DNA from: Hemibagrus wyckioides
Lineage: Eukaryota; Chordata; Actinopteri; Siluriformes; Bagridae
Length of the DNA: 64,000 bases
Assembly (NCBI RefSeq): GCF_019097595.1
Contig: NC_080734.1
Span: 9,989,392-10,053,391 of the forward strand
Direction of reading: 5' to 3'
Of the stretch, positions 10,718-22,477 are shown one piece after another. Below the pieces are notes generated by a model. That model made no database searches. It had not been told where the DNA came from and saw only the letters and a list, made by a program, of their open reading frames with translations. Position numbers and translations under genes: made by a program. Position 1 is the stretch's first letter. Every line of letters begins with the position of its first letter.

Positions 10718-11354
10718 TAAATTTAAAATAGAAGCAACAACATGATCTGTGAAGACTGTTCTCTCTAACAATGATGTATACCTGTCAGCTAGGCTACAGA
10801 AGAAGAAACTCTTCCGCTTGACTTAGCTCCAGCAAATGGATTTATTCTGGGTTAGTGGTGTTTATCCGGTTCGTTTTGTGGCCACGGTCAACTGGGAAAT
10901 ATGTGAGGAGCAAACCCAGTGCACCAGAATGGATTAGAGCACAGAGCCGTTTCTCCCAGCAGCTCCCCACTTCTCCTGGGGAAACTCGGGAGATGAGTAC
11001 TACAAGTATGCCTGGCTCATTTAAAGCATTCATAAATAAAACTGACGCTTCCATTTACCTTAAAGTCTTAATTGCCCCGATTTGGCAACGGGTGGAGATG
11101 TGGAGGGGGACAGCTGGGGGAGATTGAGTGCAGTTTTACATCCAGAGATTGATTTTGCAGAGAAGTAAAAAAAAAAGACCCTCTAGCACTTGGGGTTTGT
11201 GTTTAGTGTTTTGGAAATGTGTTATATAAGACAGAAAATGCGAGTTGTGTGAGGTAAAATATCAAAATATTGCAGACTTTGCATCCAGAAGGAAATCTAT
11301 TTTAAAGTTGGATACAATTATGATATCACTAAAGAAAGCTGATGAGTAATGGAG
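10718..11354. other. Intron next to the exon, 3' side
   Basis: Moderately GC-rich for the window, with CTCCCACTTCTCCTGGGGAA near 10967. Nothing coding is recognised and the next MDGA2 exon is not here. Confidence 0.5.
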
Positions 11355-11360
11355 GCTCAC
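11355..11360 (-). promoter_or_regulatory. 5' splice site of the MDGA2 exon
   Basis: Minus strand reads CCACAG then GTGAGC, a near-consensus donor, directly after the CAG codon for the last glutamine of GHPRPQ. The phase-0 junction fits the next Ig segment, which in known MDGA2 begins IRWTK. Confidence 0.88.
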
Positions 11361-11500
11361 CTGTGGCCTCGGGTGTCCAGTCACCAGACACGTGAGCTCC
11401 AGGGTCTCACCCTCCCGGATAGTGTACACTCTCTCTGTGTAGCGCTCCTCCTCCACGTTACATGCATGGCCCGAGTGCACGATCCGGACAGTAGGGGGCG
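11361..11500 (-). CDS. mdga2: MDGA2 internal exon, start of first Ig-like domain
   Basis: This exon encodes part of MDGA2, a GPI-anchored cell-surface protein with Ig and MAM domains that, in the known family, binds neuroligins and limits synapse formation. The exon starts with two bases completing a split alanine codon and then codes 46 residues. They begin PPTVRIVHSGHACNVEEE, continue through ERVYTIREGETLELTCLV and end GHPRPQ. The first Ig-domain cysteine is visible in LTCLV; its partner lies in the next exon. The sequence matches vertebrate MDGA2 closely from memory and differs clearly from MDGA1, which reads quite differently before RVYTIREG. Intron phases are 1 at the 5' side and 0 at the 3' side. 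Reading frame stays open into both introns for a short way, but the splice signals set the limits. The signal-peptide exon lies further right, outside the window or unrecognised. Only this segment of a protein of roughly 950 residues is present here. Confidence 0.95.
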
Positions 11501-11540
11501 CTGAGGACAGAGCACAAGCGAAGGGCAAAATGTCAGTAGC
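11501..11540 (-). promoter_or_regulatory. 3' splice site of the MDGA2 exon
   Basis: On the minus strand the exon is preceded by a pyrimidine-rich tract ending TGTGCTCTGTCCTCAG, with AG at 11501-11502. A branch-point-like CTACTGAC lies about 33 bases upstream, its candidate A pairing with position 11533. The site agrees with the coding start inferred from protein similarity. Confidence 0.85.
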
Positions 11541-12024
11541 GGAATTTCATAAAAATTACTCCTGAAGAAACAAAAACGAAAGGAAATACACAATAGAGTT
11601 AAACCTATGGTTATTAATGGCAAAAGTGTGAGATAGCAAAACAACTGAAATAAGGACACAAGAAGTCATCTTTTAAAGCTTTTATTACCCTGATAAATGT
11701 CTGATGTTAAATAATCTGGGTTTGGTTACTAGTTTGTAATTACAAATTGTGTATGTATATACAGAGTATATATGTACACAAGAGTATACAGAGTAACTCT
11801 CAAAAAATGTATAGTTCATTGGTTGTCCATCAGAAGGAACCCTTAAAGGTTCTATATGGTAAGAATATGCAAGGTTTCTACATACAGATTCTATATAACG
11901 CCTTCAACAGTTTACTTTTCAGAAAGGGATTCAAGCACACTGATGAAAAACGCTCACTGGATTTATTTAATTCACACGCATACATCGGTTCCACATGATG
12001 ATGTTACATTATCACAGATTTCAT
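11541..12024. other. Intron next to the exon, 5' side
   Basis: Contains GGAACCCTTAAAGGTTCTAT near 11837, a block seen in some fish miniature elements, but ends could not be defined. Confidence 0.4.
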
Positions 12025-12350
12025 TCTTACATTTACATTTCTGGCATTTGGCAGACCTCCTTGTCCAGAGCGACATACAAAAAGTGCTTTGAAGTCTTAT
12101 TAATGAATACATTAATACTGGTTCAATAGGTCACAGACTTAGGATACCATCAGCCTGAAAACTGTATTGGGAAGAACGTTTTTTGAATACATACATAAAA
12201 CAAATGGGGAAAATAAGAGCTAAGTGTTTAAGAAAGATATAGGTCCTTCATCTATTGTTGGAAGACGGCCAGACTCGGCTGTTCTGACATCTAGGGCAAG
12301 TTCATTCAACCACCTTGATGCCAGAACAGAGAAAAGTCTAGATGTATACA
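12025..12350 (-). mobile_element. Retroposon fragment with SINE-type tail
   Basis: It starts with ACATTTACATTTCTGGCATT, TGGCAGACCTCC and CCAGAGCGAC, the conserved 3' region of a tRNA-SINE family in fishes. It continues into a body with AAGACGGCCAGACTCGGCTG and TGCCAGAACAGAGAAAAGTC, known from a larger dispersed fish repeat. Orientation follows the tail. Confidence 0.6.
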
Positions 12351-14876
12351 TGATCTAAGCATTTATTTTCAGCCCTGAATAAAATCAGACACCGAGCTGT
12401 TAATGGTACCCACAACACTGGTGTTTCACAACAGCCACATTACCACTGTGCTATTCTGACCCTGTATGTGTAAAGCTACTGAATTTAACTCTATAGTTAT
12501 AGTTCCTACCAGCGGCAACATCCTCATGAGATTTCACAGTGTAAATGGTTTACATTAAAACTATGTAAACTGATTACTCTTGCTCTCTATAAATCAACTG
12601 AATAATTAAGCTTTTTTTTTTTTGCTTCTAATTTAATTTTTAATTTTAATTTAGAATTTAATGTTTCAGTTAAGCTTGGTTTAAGCAAGGAACTCATGGT
12701 TTGTTGAGAAACCTAGTATTTCTATGTAACTATATGTTTCTTAGAAATCTCAATGAACACATATTCCTTTTTTTCAGTGATTGGGAAAGTAAGAACCAGC
12801 TTTTTCCAGGAAATCCTTTAAGAATCATAAAAAAAAACACTCTTTCAAAAGCAAGTTTAAAGTTGAAAAAGCAGGATTATAACCCTTCTGAAATATACGT
12901 TGGTATATTATATAAAAAGTATAAAAATGGAACACTTTTCACTGTTATGCTAATACTAACAGTGCTTTCACATCATGCTGAAATTACAGTAATTACAAGA
13001 TGATGACTTAGAGCTGTTAATCTCCTTGGACACAGAAATGAGTTTCTATGGAAACCTAAACAACACCAGGCTTGTCTTATGGATAGAACGCTAGACTACA
13101 TTGTGCTATGTGGGTTAATACTAGTAAATCACAGTTCATGTCTGAGACATACAGAGTTAAATGTAGACCTTATGCACCTAGATGTGGAAGCCTTGAGCCA
13201 TTTTTCACTGTCAGGTCAGACTTATCAGAAAATTCAGTGGCCCCATTCCGGTAATTATGGGTTGAACAAAGATGTGAGCGATTCATAGAAATCAGTAGGT
13301 TGTAAGCACTGTAATTCCGACGTAACACAAACACACTCTTATCTTCAGATGATACTGGAAGAGTAAAAACAAGAAGTGCCACTGCATTTGGCTCGTTTTC
13401 AACTTTCATTATGAAATACAAAGTTCATGAATATGTAGTAAACATAATTTTACTTCCTTTGCACAATTACCATGTCATGAAATGAAGGTTTCATGGTAAT
13501 GAATGGAACTGAGAAAAAACTAAAGCTAAACTCAGTACAGAGAACAAAAAGCTGAACAGATCAAATGCACACACAATAAAGACGCGATGGAAAAATGTCT
13601 GAGAATTCTTCTGCAAGATAAAAAGATATAGTATGGAAGTTTATTATAAATAAGTGAATTAGTTAAAGCAGAGATTCACAAAAACAAATGGACTTCACAG
13701 TACAAACTGTTAGAAAATACGGACTTAAATGTGCACAATAATACCGTGGCTATTTATTTGAAGCAGTTATTTTTTCAATTTTGAACATTTTATTAACAAT
13801 GATGGTGATCATTATGAAGACAATGACCATGACAAAGAAAATGACACAAAAGACAGCGATGATGATGATGACAACAGTGATAATTATTATGATCAAAATG
13901 ATGACAACAACAGTGATGCTGATGCTGATCATGATCATGATGATGATCAGGTGATTTTGATGACAATCGAAAGATTTGGACATCATTCAGCTAGGAGAGA
14001 CAGAGATGTGGAACAAGGGTGAGGTATCCCTCCTTCACTTTGCCTGTCTGTCAGCTCATTAATTCAGGAAATCTCCAGGAGATGATTAAGGCTTGCTTGA
14101 GGTGTGGGAGAGAAACAGGCTGCTTCATGCTCAGGTATAAAAAGTGCTTGATGTGTGAGAGATGGGAGATTCTGTACCGAAGCCCCTCTACACATTCTTT
14201 CCGCTGCTGCTAATAAGAGGAACAAGGTCTTCCCCTTAGGTCTGAGGAAGGCGTCTGCGTCTTCTTCTCAGTACAAAGTGACTAGCTTACCTCTTAACAC
14301 CTTTCGTTCCACAGCTGACTGAATGGAACGCTGTTTTGTTGGTTCACTTCATTATCGCTGCTTCCACAAACAAATCATATATGAACTGATCCTAACTAAC
14401 CAGTTCCCCAGGGATGAGGTTCTGCTATGCTTTCGGTGTATCACACGCTCGTATTAGCATTTTTTCTATTCCAAAGAGCATATAGCATTTAGAATGCAAT
14501 GTTGAGTAACGAGCTTCCCGATGCTCACACTTAAAACAAAAAAAGAGACTCTGGGGATTCACATAAAACACATTTTACTGCACTAACCTTCTTACTATTA
14601 GTCTCAAGATGACAACAAATCTGTCTGGGCAGATTGCAAAGATGCGCATGATTAATAATCTTTAAATGAATCAATACAGGTTTTAGTATTCTCTCGTTTC
14701 ACTTCATGGTTACGAGCACTCATTTGCCAATACCTGTGTAACAATCGACTTAGCTAACTCAATTACACAGAATTACAAATAACAAGGCTAATATTACTAC
14801 CTTATTTACTCCCTCAGCTGGAATTCAGGTCTTTGGTTTGAAAACATTATTATACATTAAGCTCAAAATACATTTA
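12351..14876. other. Mostly unassigned intron with a GAT-rich patch
   Basis: Positions 13799-13960 hold a degenerate GAT/GAC trinucleotide-rich stretch. It yields an isoleucine- and valine-rich frame on the minus strand that is not a gene. The rest shows no recognised element. Confidence 0.55.
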
Positions 14877-15430
14877 GTTTAGTTTTATTTGTATAGTACT
14901 TTTAACAGTGGATACTGCCACAAAGCAGCTTTACAGAATTCAGGATTGAAATTAGAAATTTTAAATGTATCCCTAATGAGCAGGCCAGAGACGGTGGCAA
15001 GAAAAAACTCCTTGAGGCGACATGAGAAAGAAACATTGAGAGGAACCAGACAAAAAAGGGAACACATCCTCATCTGGGTGACACAAGCCAGTGTGATTAT
15101 GATTCAATTCTATTCTATAACTGTGTACTATATGGTATTGCATAACCAGCATAAGACATTCATGACGTCTATCGTGTTGATGTTTTCAACTGTTCACTGA
15201 ATGAGTGCAAAGCTGTTCTAGTCAATCGCAGTCCAAAGCCATCTTCATGGTTTCCACAGCAATCCCATGTCCAGGTTGTTCGTGTGGGGACCTCCTCAGC
15301 AGCAGGAGTGAGCAGCCACCAAGTGACGAGACTCCAACATTAGTAGGGCGTTAAGATAGATCAGGAAGCTCCGGAGAGCACAAGGGATAAGGATCACTGG
15401 TATCTCGGGTATACATTTATATTATTAACT
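14877..15430 (-). mobile_element. LINE-like/unclassified dispersed fish repeat
   Basis: Blocks TTTATTTGTATAGTACTTTT, CACAAAGCAGCTTTACAGAA, GACGGTGGCAAGAAAAAACT and CCTCATCTGGGTGACAC belong to an abundant teleost repeat whose 3' end reads as AAAGCGCTATACAAATAAA on the other strand. A second, opposite copy lies at 16095-16322. Confidence 0.7.
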
Positions 15431-16094
15431 TGACTTTACGCATTACTTTGGATGCGCTTGTCCTTAAACGTGGTATATAAATAGCTTGACTTGCGCCTAG
15501 TGGCAGAGCAGTGAATTGGTGGGTCTGTCTTCAGGAAATCACATGTTCACAAACTAATGGTTGTCCCAGTGACAACTTTTATCCTTCCAGATTGTTAGCC
15601 TTTATGTGATACCAGGAAACTTCTATATCTATAGATTTATATATTTAATAGTATATACTCCAGACAGTACTTCCAGGTGTTGATTGAAGTCAGCAGTTTA
15701 CTTTCATATAAAATACTTTAATTAATATGATGAAAGGCATTTACTTCTCCCCTGCCTGTATAGAAGATGTACATGGAGACTACTATACTGTACATAAAGT
15801 AATAAAATCAATGTGTTCTGTGAGTGTATTATTTATACCATAGCATGATTGAATCAGAAGGTGTGCATTAATTTTCTACAATAGCACGGCTCTGACAGCA
15901 GTCCTAGCTGAAACATAGTCATTTGGATTGCGTGAAGGCTGCAATTGTTATGAACAGTTTACACTCAACTCTCCATCACTTCAGTTTGGTACAACAGACT
16001 TAAAGTTAAAACTCTAATGATGCTCATACTCATATTCCTGTTAACACAGCATTATTTGACTCTAGTGTACAGCTGTGGAAATGACATTATTAAT
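15431..16094. other. Unassigned intron sequence
   Basis: AT-rich, no recognised element, lying between the two opposed repeat copies. Confidence 0.5.
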
Positions 16095-16322
16095 AATCTC
16101 ATTATCTGGTGTCACCCAGATCAGGATGGATTCGTTTTTGAGTCTGCTTTCTCTCAAGGTTTCCTCCTCATGTCCTCTCAGGGTGTTTTTCCTTGCCAGC
16201 TTTGCCTCTGGCTTGCTTATTAAGGATACATTTATAAATGCAATTAAAATTTTATACGCAGATTTCTGTAAAGCTGCTTTGTGATTCATTTTACAAATAA
16301 AGATTCTGTTGAATTGAACTGA
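16095..16322 (+). mobile_element. LINE-like/unclassified dispersed fish repeat, opposite copy
   Basis: It shares TCTGGTGTCACCCAGATCAG, a decayed TTTTTCCTTGCC block and CTGTAAAGCTGCTTTGTGA with the copy at 14877-15430, in inverse orientation, and ends in a GAATTGAACT tail. Confidence 0.7.
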
Positions 16323-16788
16323 GTGTAAAAGGTTTGTATTAAAAGCAAAGTTCTAATGTTATCATTCCTATAATAACAGATCGGTTACATTGAACAATAT
16401 ATAACCCTAAGAATTTATATATCAAACTAACAGATTATAAAAAAGTGTTGTTTAACAAAGAAAAGTGCAGAAATAGTGAATATTTCTGTTATATTTTTAT
16501 GGAATTTTTATGGTGTCTCCACTTTCAGAGCTTTGTCGACTGTTTCCAACTTATGTTTATATGATCGCATGCCCAGGCTGTCTTTGTGCCACAATAAACT
16601 CTCTCTCTGACTTTACCCTGGCTCTTAATCTCCTGACTCTTCATTCATCTTACTTTGGGTGGAATTTCAGCATTTGTGATCATCCAGAAGGATTTACAAT
16701 AGTTGTGCATAAATAAATGAAAGCTTGTAACCTAGCAAGCCAATTCATTTCCCTCATCAGGCCAACAAAGATGAATAAAATATAATAT
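16323..16788. other. Unassigned intron sequence
   Basis: No recognised repeat. A short frame at 16510-16716 has no family match. Confidence 0.45.
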
Positions 16789-17172
16789 TGTCATGCCAAT
16801 GCTGAAACTGGCAACCAACTGCACTTCCCAGAACACCATACAGTCTACCAGCATACCTCCAAGGACTCCATCTCCCACCATGCATGTTCTCAGCTGATTA
16901 ATAATCACAGACACCTGGATTACAGAACTTAAGGACTCACAGTCATCACATTGGATGTGAAGTGTGCAAACCAGTCCCATTACCCAGCAGTTCATGTTTT
17001 TATAGCGTCTCAACTGGTTTCTGAATTTAATTCTGTATTCTCGTTTCTGTATTCATATTACCTGACCATTGCCTGTTTTTCAGCTTTGTCTTCATCTCAA
17101 GTACCGAATCTGGTTGAAATCTTTCTAAATAATGTTGTTTTGTACCTGTATTTGTGTGCCGCAGTGCTGACA
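16789..17172 (+). repeat. Probable solo LTR (Gypsy-like)
   Basis: The segment begins TGTCATGCC and ends GTGCTGACA, giving the short inverted ends TGTCA and TGACA typical of LTRs. Inside are ACTTCCCAGAACACC, CACCTGGATTACAG, a TTTTTATAGCG promoter-like box and CTGACCATTGCCTG, a layout seen in fish Gypsy LTRs. Flanks AATAT and AATAG could be a worn 5-bp duplication. No internal gag-pol sequence or partner LTR is seen, so it is a solo LTR if the call is right. Confidence 0.55.
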
Positions 17173-17965
17173 AATAGCTACTAAAGTCTGTGAAAACACT
17201 TCCCCTCCCTCAATTAGCTGCCTTCAGGTAAATAATTTACACAAAGGGAAAAGTCACACAACTACAGCCAGATCTGTCTTTTTATTACACTGATAGGATA
17301 TACTGCAGGAGTGTTCAGTTCATCCACTGAAATACTTTGCCACCAGTTACCAAGCCCTGCACTAGAGTATACTCCATTTTCTTGATGCAGACGGTGAAAC
17401 TGTGTTTGAGTAATTGATGTTAAGTCTACTTTCCTGCATCTCTAAGACATCTCCTGTACACATAATGCATCTGATTTAATTCCTTGCGCTCAAGCCCACG
17501 CTGCCATTTCCTGATGCAATTAGAAAGTTGTGTCTCAGTAGTCTGAAGTATAAAATGGAGCTGAAGAGGTCATGAGAAAATCGGTTACTAATTCCTGCTT
17601 GTTTTTCATAGACTTTCTGCTTCTGAAAGAGATTTTTCTCAGTTTGTTCTCAATTCAGTTTCTAATAAAAATGTGTCTTAGTGTACAGATCGATCTATGA
17701 TGGTTTATGTCACAAACAAAACTAAAGTTTTACTACTAAATTATGCATAAATAATAAAAGTACCAAAAGGGAACTAAAGAAACCAGCTCTCTAGGGTTGA
17801 TGTGAAAGATTATTCATACCAATTTTTAGTTTTTTGTAACCACATAATAACTAATGTACATGGGTTGCATCAGCTCCCTAGCTCCCTAGGTGGAGAACTG
17901 GTATATTATGTACACAGGTTGGGGCAGTGGATATTGGGACACTAATGTCTCAAATGATAACAAAC
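17173..17965. other. Unassigned intron sequence
   Basis: No recognised repeat or coding signal. Confidence 0.5.
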
Positions 17966-18261
17966 TACAGTGCAACAGCATACAAATTTAATTCATTCTG
18001 GAGGTGAGTTCTTAAGGTGAAAATGTGTAATGTGCGAAACGAATTTTCCATAAGAAATAATGTAAATGCAGACAATCCGTTCTAGCCACTGAAAAATATT
18101 ACCAATATTACCAATACAAAATATGTAAACTGTAAAACTGTCCAAAGCAAAGCATTCCATGTCAGGTGTCCTCGTTGGACGATGCAAATTTCTTGCAAAA
18201 ATTTAATTTTTAAGGTGAAAGCTCTTAAGGGAGGGCATTCCTGTGCCAAGGTTCCACTGTA
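17966..18261. mobile_element. Tigger-like miniature TIR element
   Basis: The left end TACAGTGCAACAGCATAC and the right end GCCAAGGTTCCACTGTA are inverted repeats of the TACAGTGGAACC type used by pogo/Tigger elements with TA targets. The inside has AACGAATTTTCCATAAGAAA and AATGTAAATGCAGACAATCC, blocks of an abundant fish repeat. At 296 bases it has no coding capacity. Confidence 0.75.
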
Positions 18262-20540
18262 CTTATATTTGTAGACAAAGGGAGAGATGAAGATAGTTTG
18301 TCCTGCAATATTTTTTTTCCAGCTAAGAGGCTTCAGAAAATATAATGTAATTTCCACTAAGGTAACATAGTGAGCATTGATGAGCCCTGTTTTTTCTGGT
18401 GTGGGATTTTTTAGGAAGCAAATGTTCCAGTGCACTAGAAGGATTTTTCAGCCCTTAAAATGTCTGACTGCCTGATCAGTGCCCTGACTACTGAAGCCGG
18501 GAGCTGATTGAGACGCATCCAGAGAGTTGAGGAAATCCTCATTTAAATTTCGCTTGTCATTCTCTCACACATTTTCACACACATAAATAGAAAATGACTG
18601 GCTGCTTGTCACTTTGTCACTTGGAGATACTAACAAAAATCATCTAATGCAAACAGTGTTGTTCCAACCTAACATGAGCCATGCGTAGTTAATATTTTGT
18701 TATCCATGGCTGACAAACTTTGACACTTTGTGTCAGCTAAGACTATATTATATGTCACTTAAAGACATCTTGAACACATCAGTGCTGCACACAGGGACTA
18801 TATACTGTACATATAGCTTTATTTTTGTACTCTTTGAATTTTTTGGTCTTTAAACTACTGAAATTTTTTTAAAGATGTGGTTTTAAGCCTTGATATAAAT
18901 GACACTTCTAATCAAAGCATTTCTTCAAAGCATTGTGGGCAAAACGACTGCATTTTACTTACAAACAAGGAGAAATGTTGGAGTGTTGCCTCTGTGTAGT
19001 AGATCCCGTCCTTTAAAGTGCAAAAGACACCATGAAACTAAAAAGGTGTCGGATCCGTTCATATAATTGAAAGCCTCATTGAGGATTGATGTTTGCTCTT
19101 GTCTGAATTCACTCATTAGCATTTCAGTTGAAAGCTGTCAGTTTGTTTAGCCATATACCCGTTTGGTGGCTTAAATTTTTTTCAGGATTTTCAGGATCTA
19201 TAGGATTAAGCGGCTATTTTTAACAACGGCGCATGTTCACTGTAGAGAAACCTGTAACAATGAGGCTGAGACCAGAGCCACTAAGAAAAGCGCACTACAC
19301 ACTGCTAGGAATAGGAAGTGTTGCGAATCTCACAAATTATAATTAGCATAATTATTTGGAGTCAAACTGAGGTCTTAAATAGTTATAAATAAACAGCAAG
19401 AATAACACAAAAACAAGGCCTTGTCGAGTTGGGAAAAAAAAAGGAATGGTGAGGAATGGTGATATGTTTAACCCTGTTGTTTACTCTTTACATATTTTGG
19501 GCTTTTTGCAATAGCTTTTTCTTCAACGTAAATGAGCAAGGACAAAATATATAAAATAATTCAAATGAGACAATCAAAATAGCGAACGAAGGCTTTGAAA
19601 TCCTTGCAATAAAGTCAGAAGCTACAAGGGTCATCAGTCATATTACAAATGCTCATGTTGTTATTACTACTAACTAATACTAAATTTAATTAAATACAGA
19701 TAAATACATTATACTGCCATTACAAAAAAAAAAAGCTGGAGCCAAGGCAATTCATAAGCATTAAGAAGAGACAGTGGAGTCAGCAGAGCAGTAAGAATCA
19801 AAGGAAAAATGTAAATCACCCGAGTGTGACTGAAGGACAAACAAACAAACAAAAAATTAACGCAATAAAAGGCTTTAGGAATTGAATGTTTACTGCAGGG
19901 TACAGACTTTCTCTGAGGTCTAGGCAAAGCCATTTATCTGATAAGGCACTCTTTCAATGTTAAAGAATCACTGCACTCGTTTTCCTCAGAGTAAACAAGG
20001 CAGATCACTTAAAATGCAGCGAAGTGAAAGATCCGAAGTACACTTTTTAAATGCTTATTTCTCTAAAAACATATTCAGCAACAGCTATGAATTATTCAGT
20101 AAATACAATGAAACTAATAGGAATATGTAACTGGGACAGAAATCAGGAGCCACCGCTGGCTCGAGGATGTTTAAGGGATTAAGCTGGTGTACAGGAAGAA
20201 CAATGGTAACTCTTCTTGCTGTAAGGCTGGCAGTGTCTGGCAGTGGTCAGGAGAAGATGGATGTTATTGCCAACACACTAGTCACACTAAGTCAATATAC
20301 TGATTGCCAAGAGCTACTTAATTTAATGTTATAAAAATAGAAGTCTTTATTGCATTATGATGGCATACTGCCTGATAAAGTGCTGAAGAATTCCAAAACT
20401 CTCCCATCTCTTTGCCAAATTCTTCATTATCTAGTTTGTGGTAGACGCTAGCAAGCTGATAAATAAAAAGTCATTCCCCTAATAGATACATAACTGATTC
20501 ATTTAGCAAACCAGCCTGAAACATTTACATACATGACTCC
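18262..20540. other. Repeat-poor intron
   Basis: No recognised mobile element or exon. A-runs occur near 19435 and 19722. Confidence 0.5.
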
Positions 20541-20681
20541 ATTTTGGAAGGCTGTGAGTTCAAATCCCAGGTCCACCAAGTATCCACCTCTGGCCCCCTG
20601 AGCAAGGCCCTAAATGCTCAGTTGTGTATTAAAAAAATGTAAGTTACTTTGGATAAGGGTGCCTGACAAATGCTGTAAACA
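20541..20681 (+). mobile_element. tRNA-derived SINE fragment, GGCATTTGGCAGA-tail family
   Basis: It has a B-box-like GAGTTCAAATCC, then CCCCTGAGCAAGGCCCTAAA, and a tail TTTGGATAAGGGTGCCTGAC. The 5' A-box region is missing. Confidence 0.75.
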
Positions 20682-21333
20682 TAATTAAACAGCCCTCTGG
20701 AATGACTGGAATGTACAAAAGCATAATAATAAAAACAATGACATATATTGTTCTTTACACTACATCTTCAATAAAAATCCTTTTAAAAATCACTTGTCTA
20801 TATCCACATAATGTCCAAATGGCCGACTTTTTCCCTGTTGACCTGCTGCTCAAAATCCTGAGCTGATCAGTGCAATTAAATACACACAAAAAAAAGTGTA
20901 TTTAATTGCTTTCAAATTATAATATTTGTAAAGTGTAAAATTCAACACTTTCTTGTAGGGATCTTTTCATCCATTTTTCTCTTTCAGATGAAACTTTTCA
21001 GCTGGTTGTAACCATTTTCAGATACCATTTTTTGGTGAGTCAACTGATGTTAAATATACAAGTGAAACATGCATTGACAGATTTCACAGTAATAAATAAA
21101 ATAAAACAAAATAAAAAACAGAACATTGTATTTCAGTTAATTGTTTGTACACAAAATATGTAAAATTTGGCAGGTCTTGTAATGTTATATAATTTGAGTA
21201 AATGTAACTGGGCATTTTGGCAATGAAATATAATGTAGAAATGATGAAACTGTTATATCATGCAATCCTAGCACACTCATGAAATCATACAATGCACTGC
21301 TTAGGGCTGGTGTCCAAATGATATACTCTGGAA
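20682..21333. other. Unassigned intron sequence
   Basis: No recognised element. Oligo-A stretches around 20887 and 21090-21125. Confidence 0.5.
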
Positions 21334-21512
21334 CAGGGGCATCCAGTCTTATCTGCAGAATGCTGGTTTGGCTGCAGGTTTTGATTCCAACCAAGCAGAG
21401 GCCACACATAATTAGTTAAAGGCTAAGATCAGCTGATTAGACAGATGGAATTAGGAGTGACCTCCTGCTTGATTTCAATGAAAACCTGCAGCCATACAAG
21501 ATTGGACACCTG
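21334..21512. mobile_element. hAT-type miniature element, second copy
   Basis: Ends CAGGGGCATCCAGTCTTATC and AAGATTGGACACCTG and inner blocks GATTCCAACCAAGCAGAG and CTCCTGCTTGATTTC match the element at 10269-10460. The 8-base flanks CTCTGGAA and TATTAGAA agree only partly, so this copy is older or the duplication has decayed. Confidence 0.85.
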
Positions 21513-21920
21513 TATTAGAAAGAACAGAATATAATATAAAATATAATGTGCATTAACCATTTAAAAATCAGCACTCACATTCTGAAATCTCTGTTCAGAT
21601 ATTTTCAGACAATGAGAAAAAGAAAAGCCAAAATATGACAATCATATAATATTGTGCCAAGAAATCAGGGAGCAGAATTGCAGTGGGAAAACAATACTGG
21701 ATTACAACATTAATTAAAGGCTTTCTCTCCCAACCACGACTCTCACAAAACTCCTACATATATTTGAATATTAAGATTAAGCCTTAGGTTATTAAAATTA
21801 AGTGACAGTCAACCTCAACAAACATGAAGTTAGAAGTAGCTAGTAGTTTTATGTAATATAACACTCAATATCAGCATATATATATATGTATCTGTATGAC
21901 ACACATATGTGTTTCTCCCC
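21513..21920. other. Unassigned intron sequence
   Basis: Short TA run near 21877-21888, otherwise nothing recognised. Confidence 0.5.
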
Positions 21921-22312
21921 CTAAACTTTTGTCACACACAATTGTATAAAATGTTTTTGTATAGTGTAGCTTTACAATTTCACTGAATTTCACTAGAACT
22001 AAGAGGTTTGAACCTTTTCCAGCATGACAAGGCTGCTGTGCACAAAGCGAGCTCCATGAAGACGGTTTGTCAAGCTTGTAGTGGAAGAACTCGAGTGTTC
22101 TGCACAGATCCCTGACCTCAACCCTACTGAACACCTTTGAGATAAACTGAAACACTGATTATGCCACTCATCCAACATCAGAACCTGACCTCACTAATGC
22201 TCCTGTTCATGGAAAGCCTTCCCAGAAGAGTGGAGGTTAGTATAAGAGGAAAGAGAGATTAAATCTGGAATGGATGTTCAAATATGGCTGTGATAATCGT
22301 GTGTGTTCAAAT
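21921..22312 (+). mobile_element. Tc1-derived non-autonomous element, family T copy 1
   Basis: It contains TTTTCCAGCATGACAAGGCT, CACAAAGCGAGCTCCATGAA and CTGACCTCAACCCTACTGAA, which correspond to the second catalytic aspartate region and the PDLNPTE-type motif of a Tc1 transposase. Only the 3' coding part is kept and it is full of stops. Related copies lie at 45669-46174, 56610-57045 and 58771-59214. Confidence 0.8.
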
Positions 22313-22477
22313 TAATTTTAATGTACATAAAGCTAATCATAACAGCGATAAAATTTAAAATTTGTCTCATTACAAAAATCGCATGGATGCTAACATGAAA
22401 CAGACCAATTTAAATATCTGTACTGTTTAGATCATTTATAATCATTTATAGGACGAGGCGTACTATTTCCATCCAGT

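Larger units (their letters stand above)
1..11358 (-). other. MDGA2 intron downstream of the exon (open at left edge)
   Basis: The next exon, expected to complete the first Ig domain with a tryptophan in an RWTK context, was not recognised in this stretch. The segment is interpreted as intron longer than 11 kb that continues out of the window on the left. Repeats inside it are listed separately. Confidence 0.7.

Noticed and set aside
13750..13986. Ile/Val-rich minus-strand frame as a membrane peptide
   Set aside because: It comes from a degenerate GAT-rich simple repeat.
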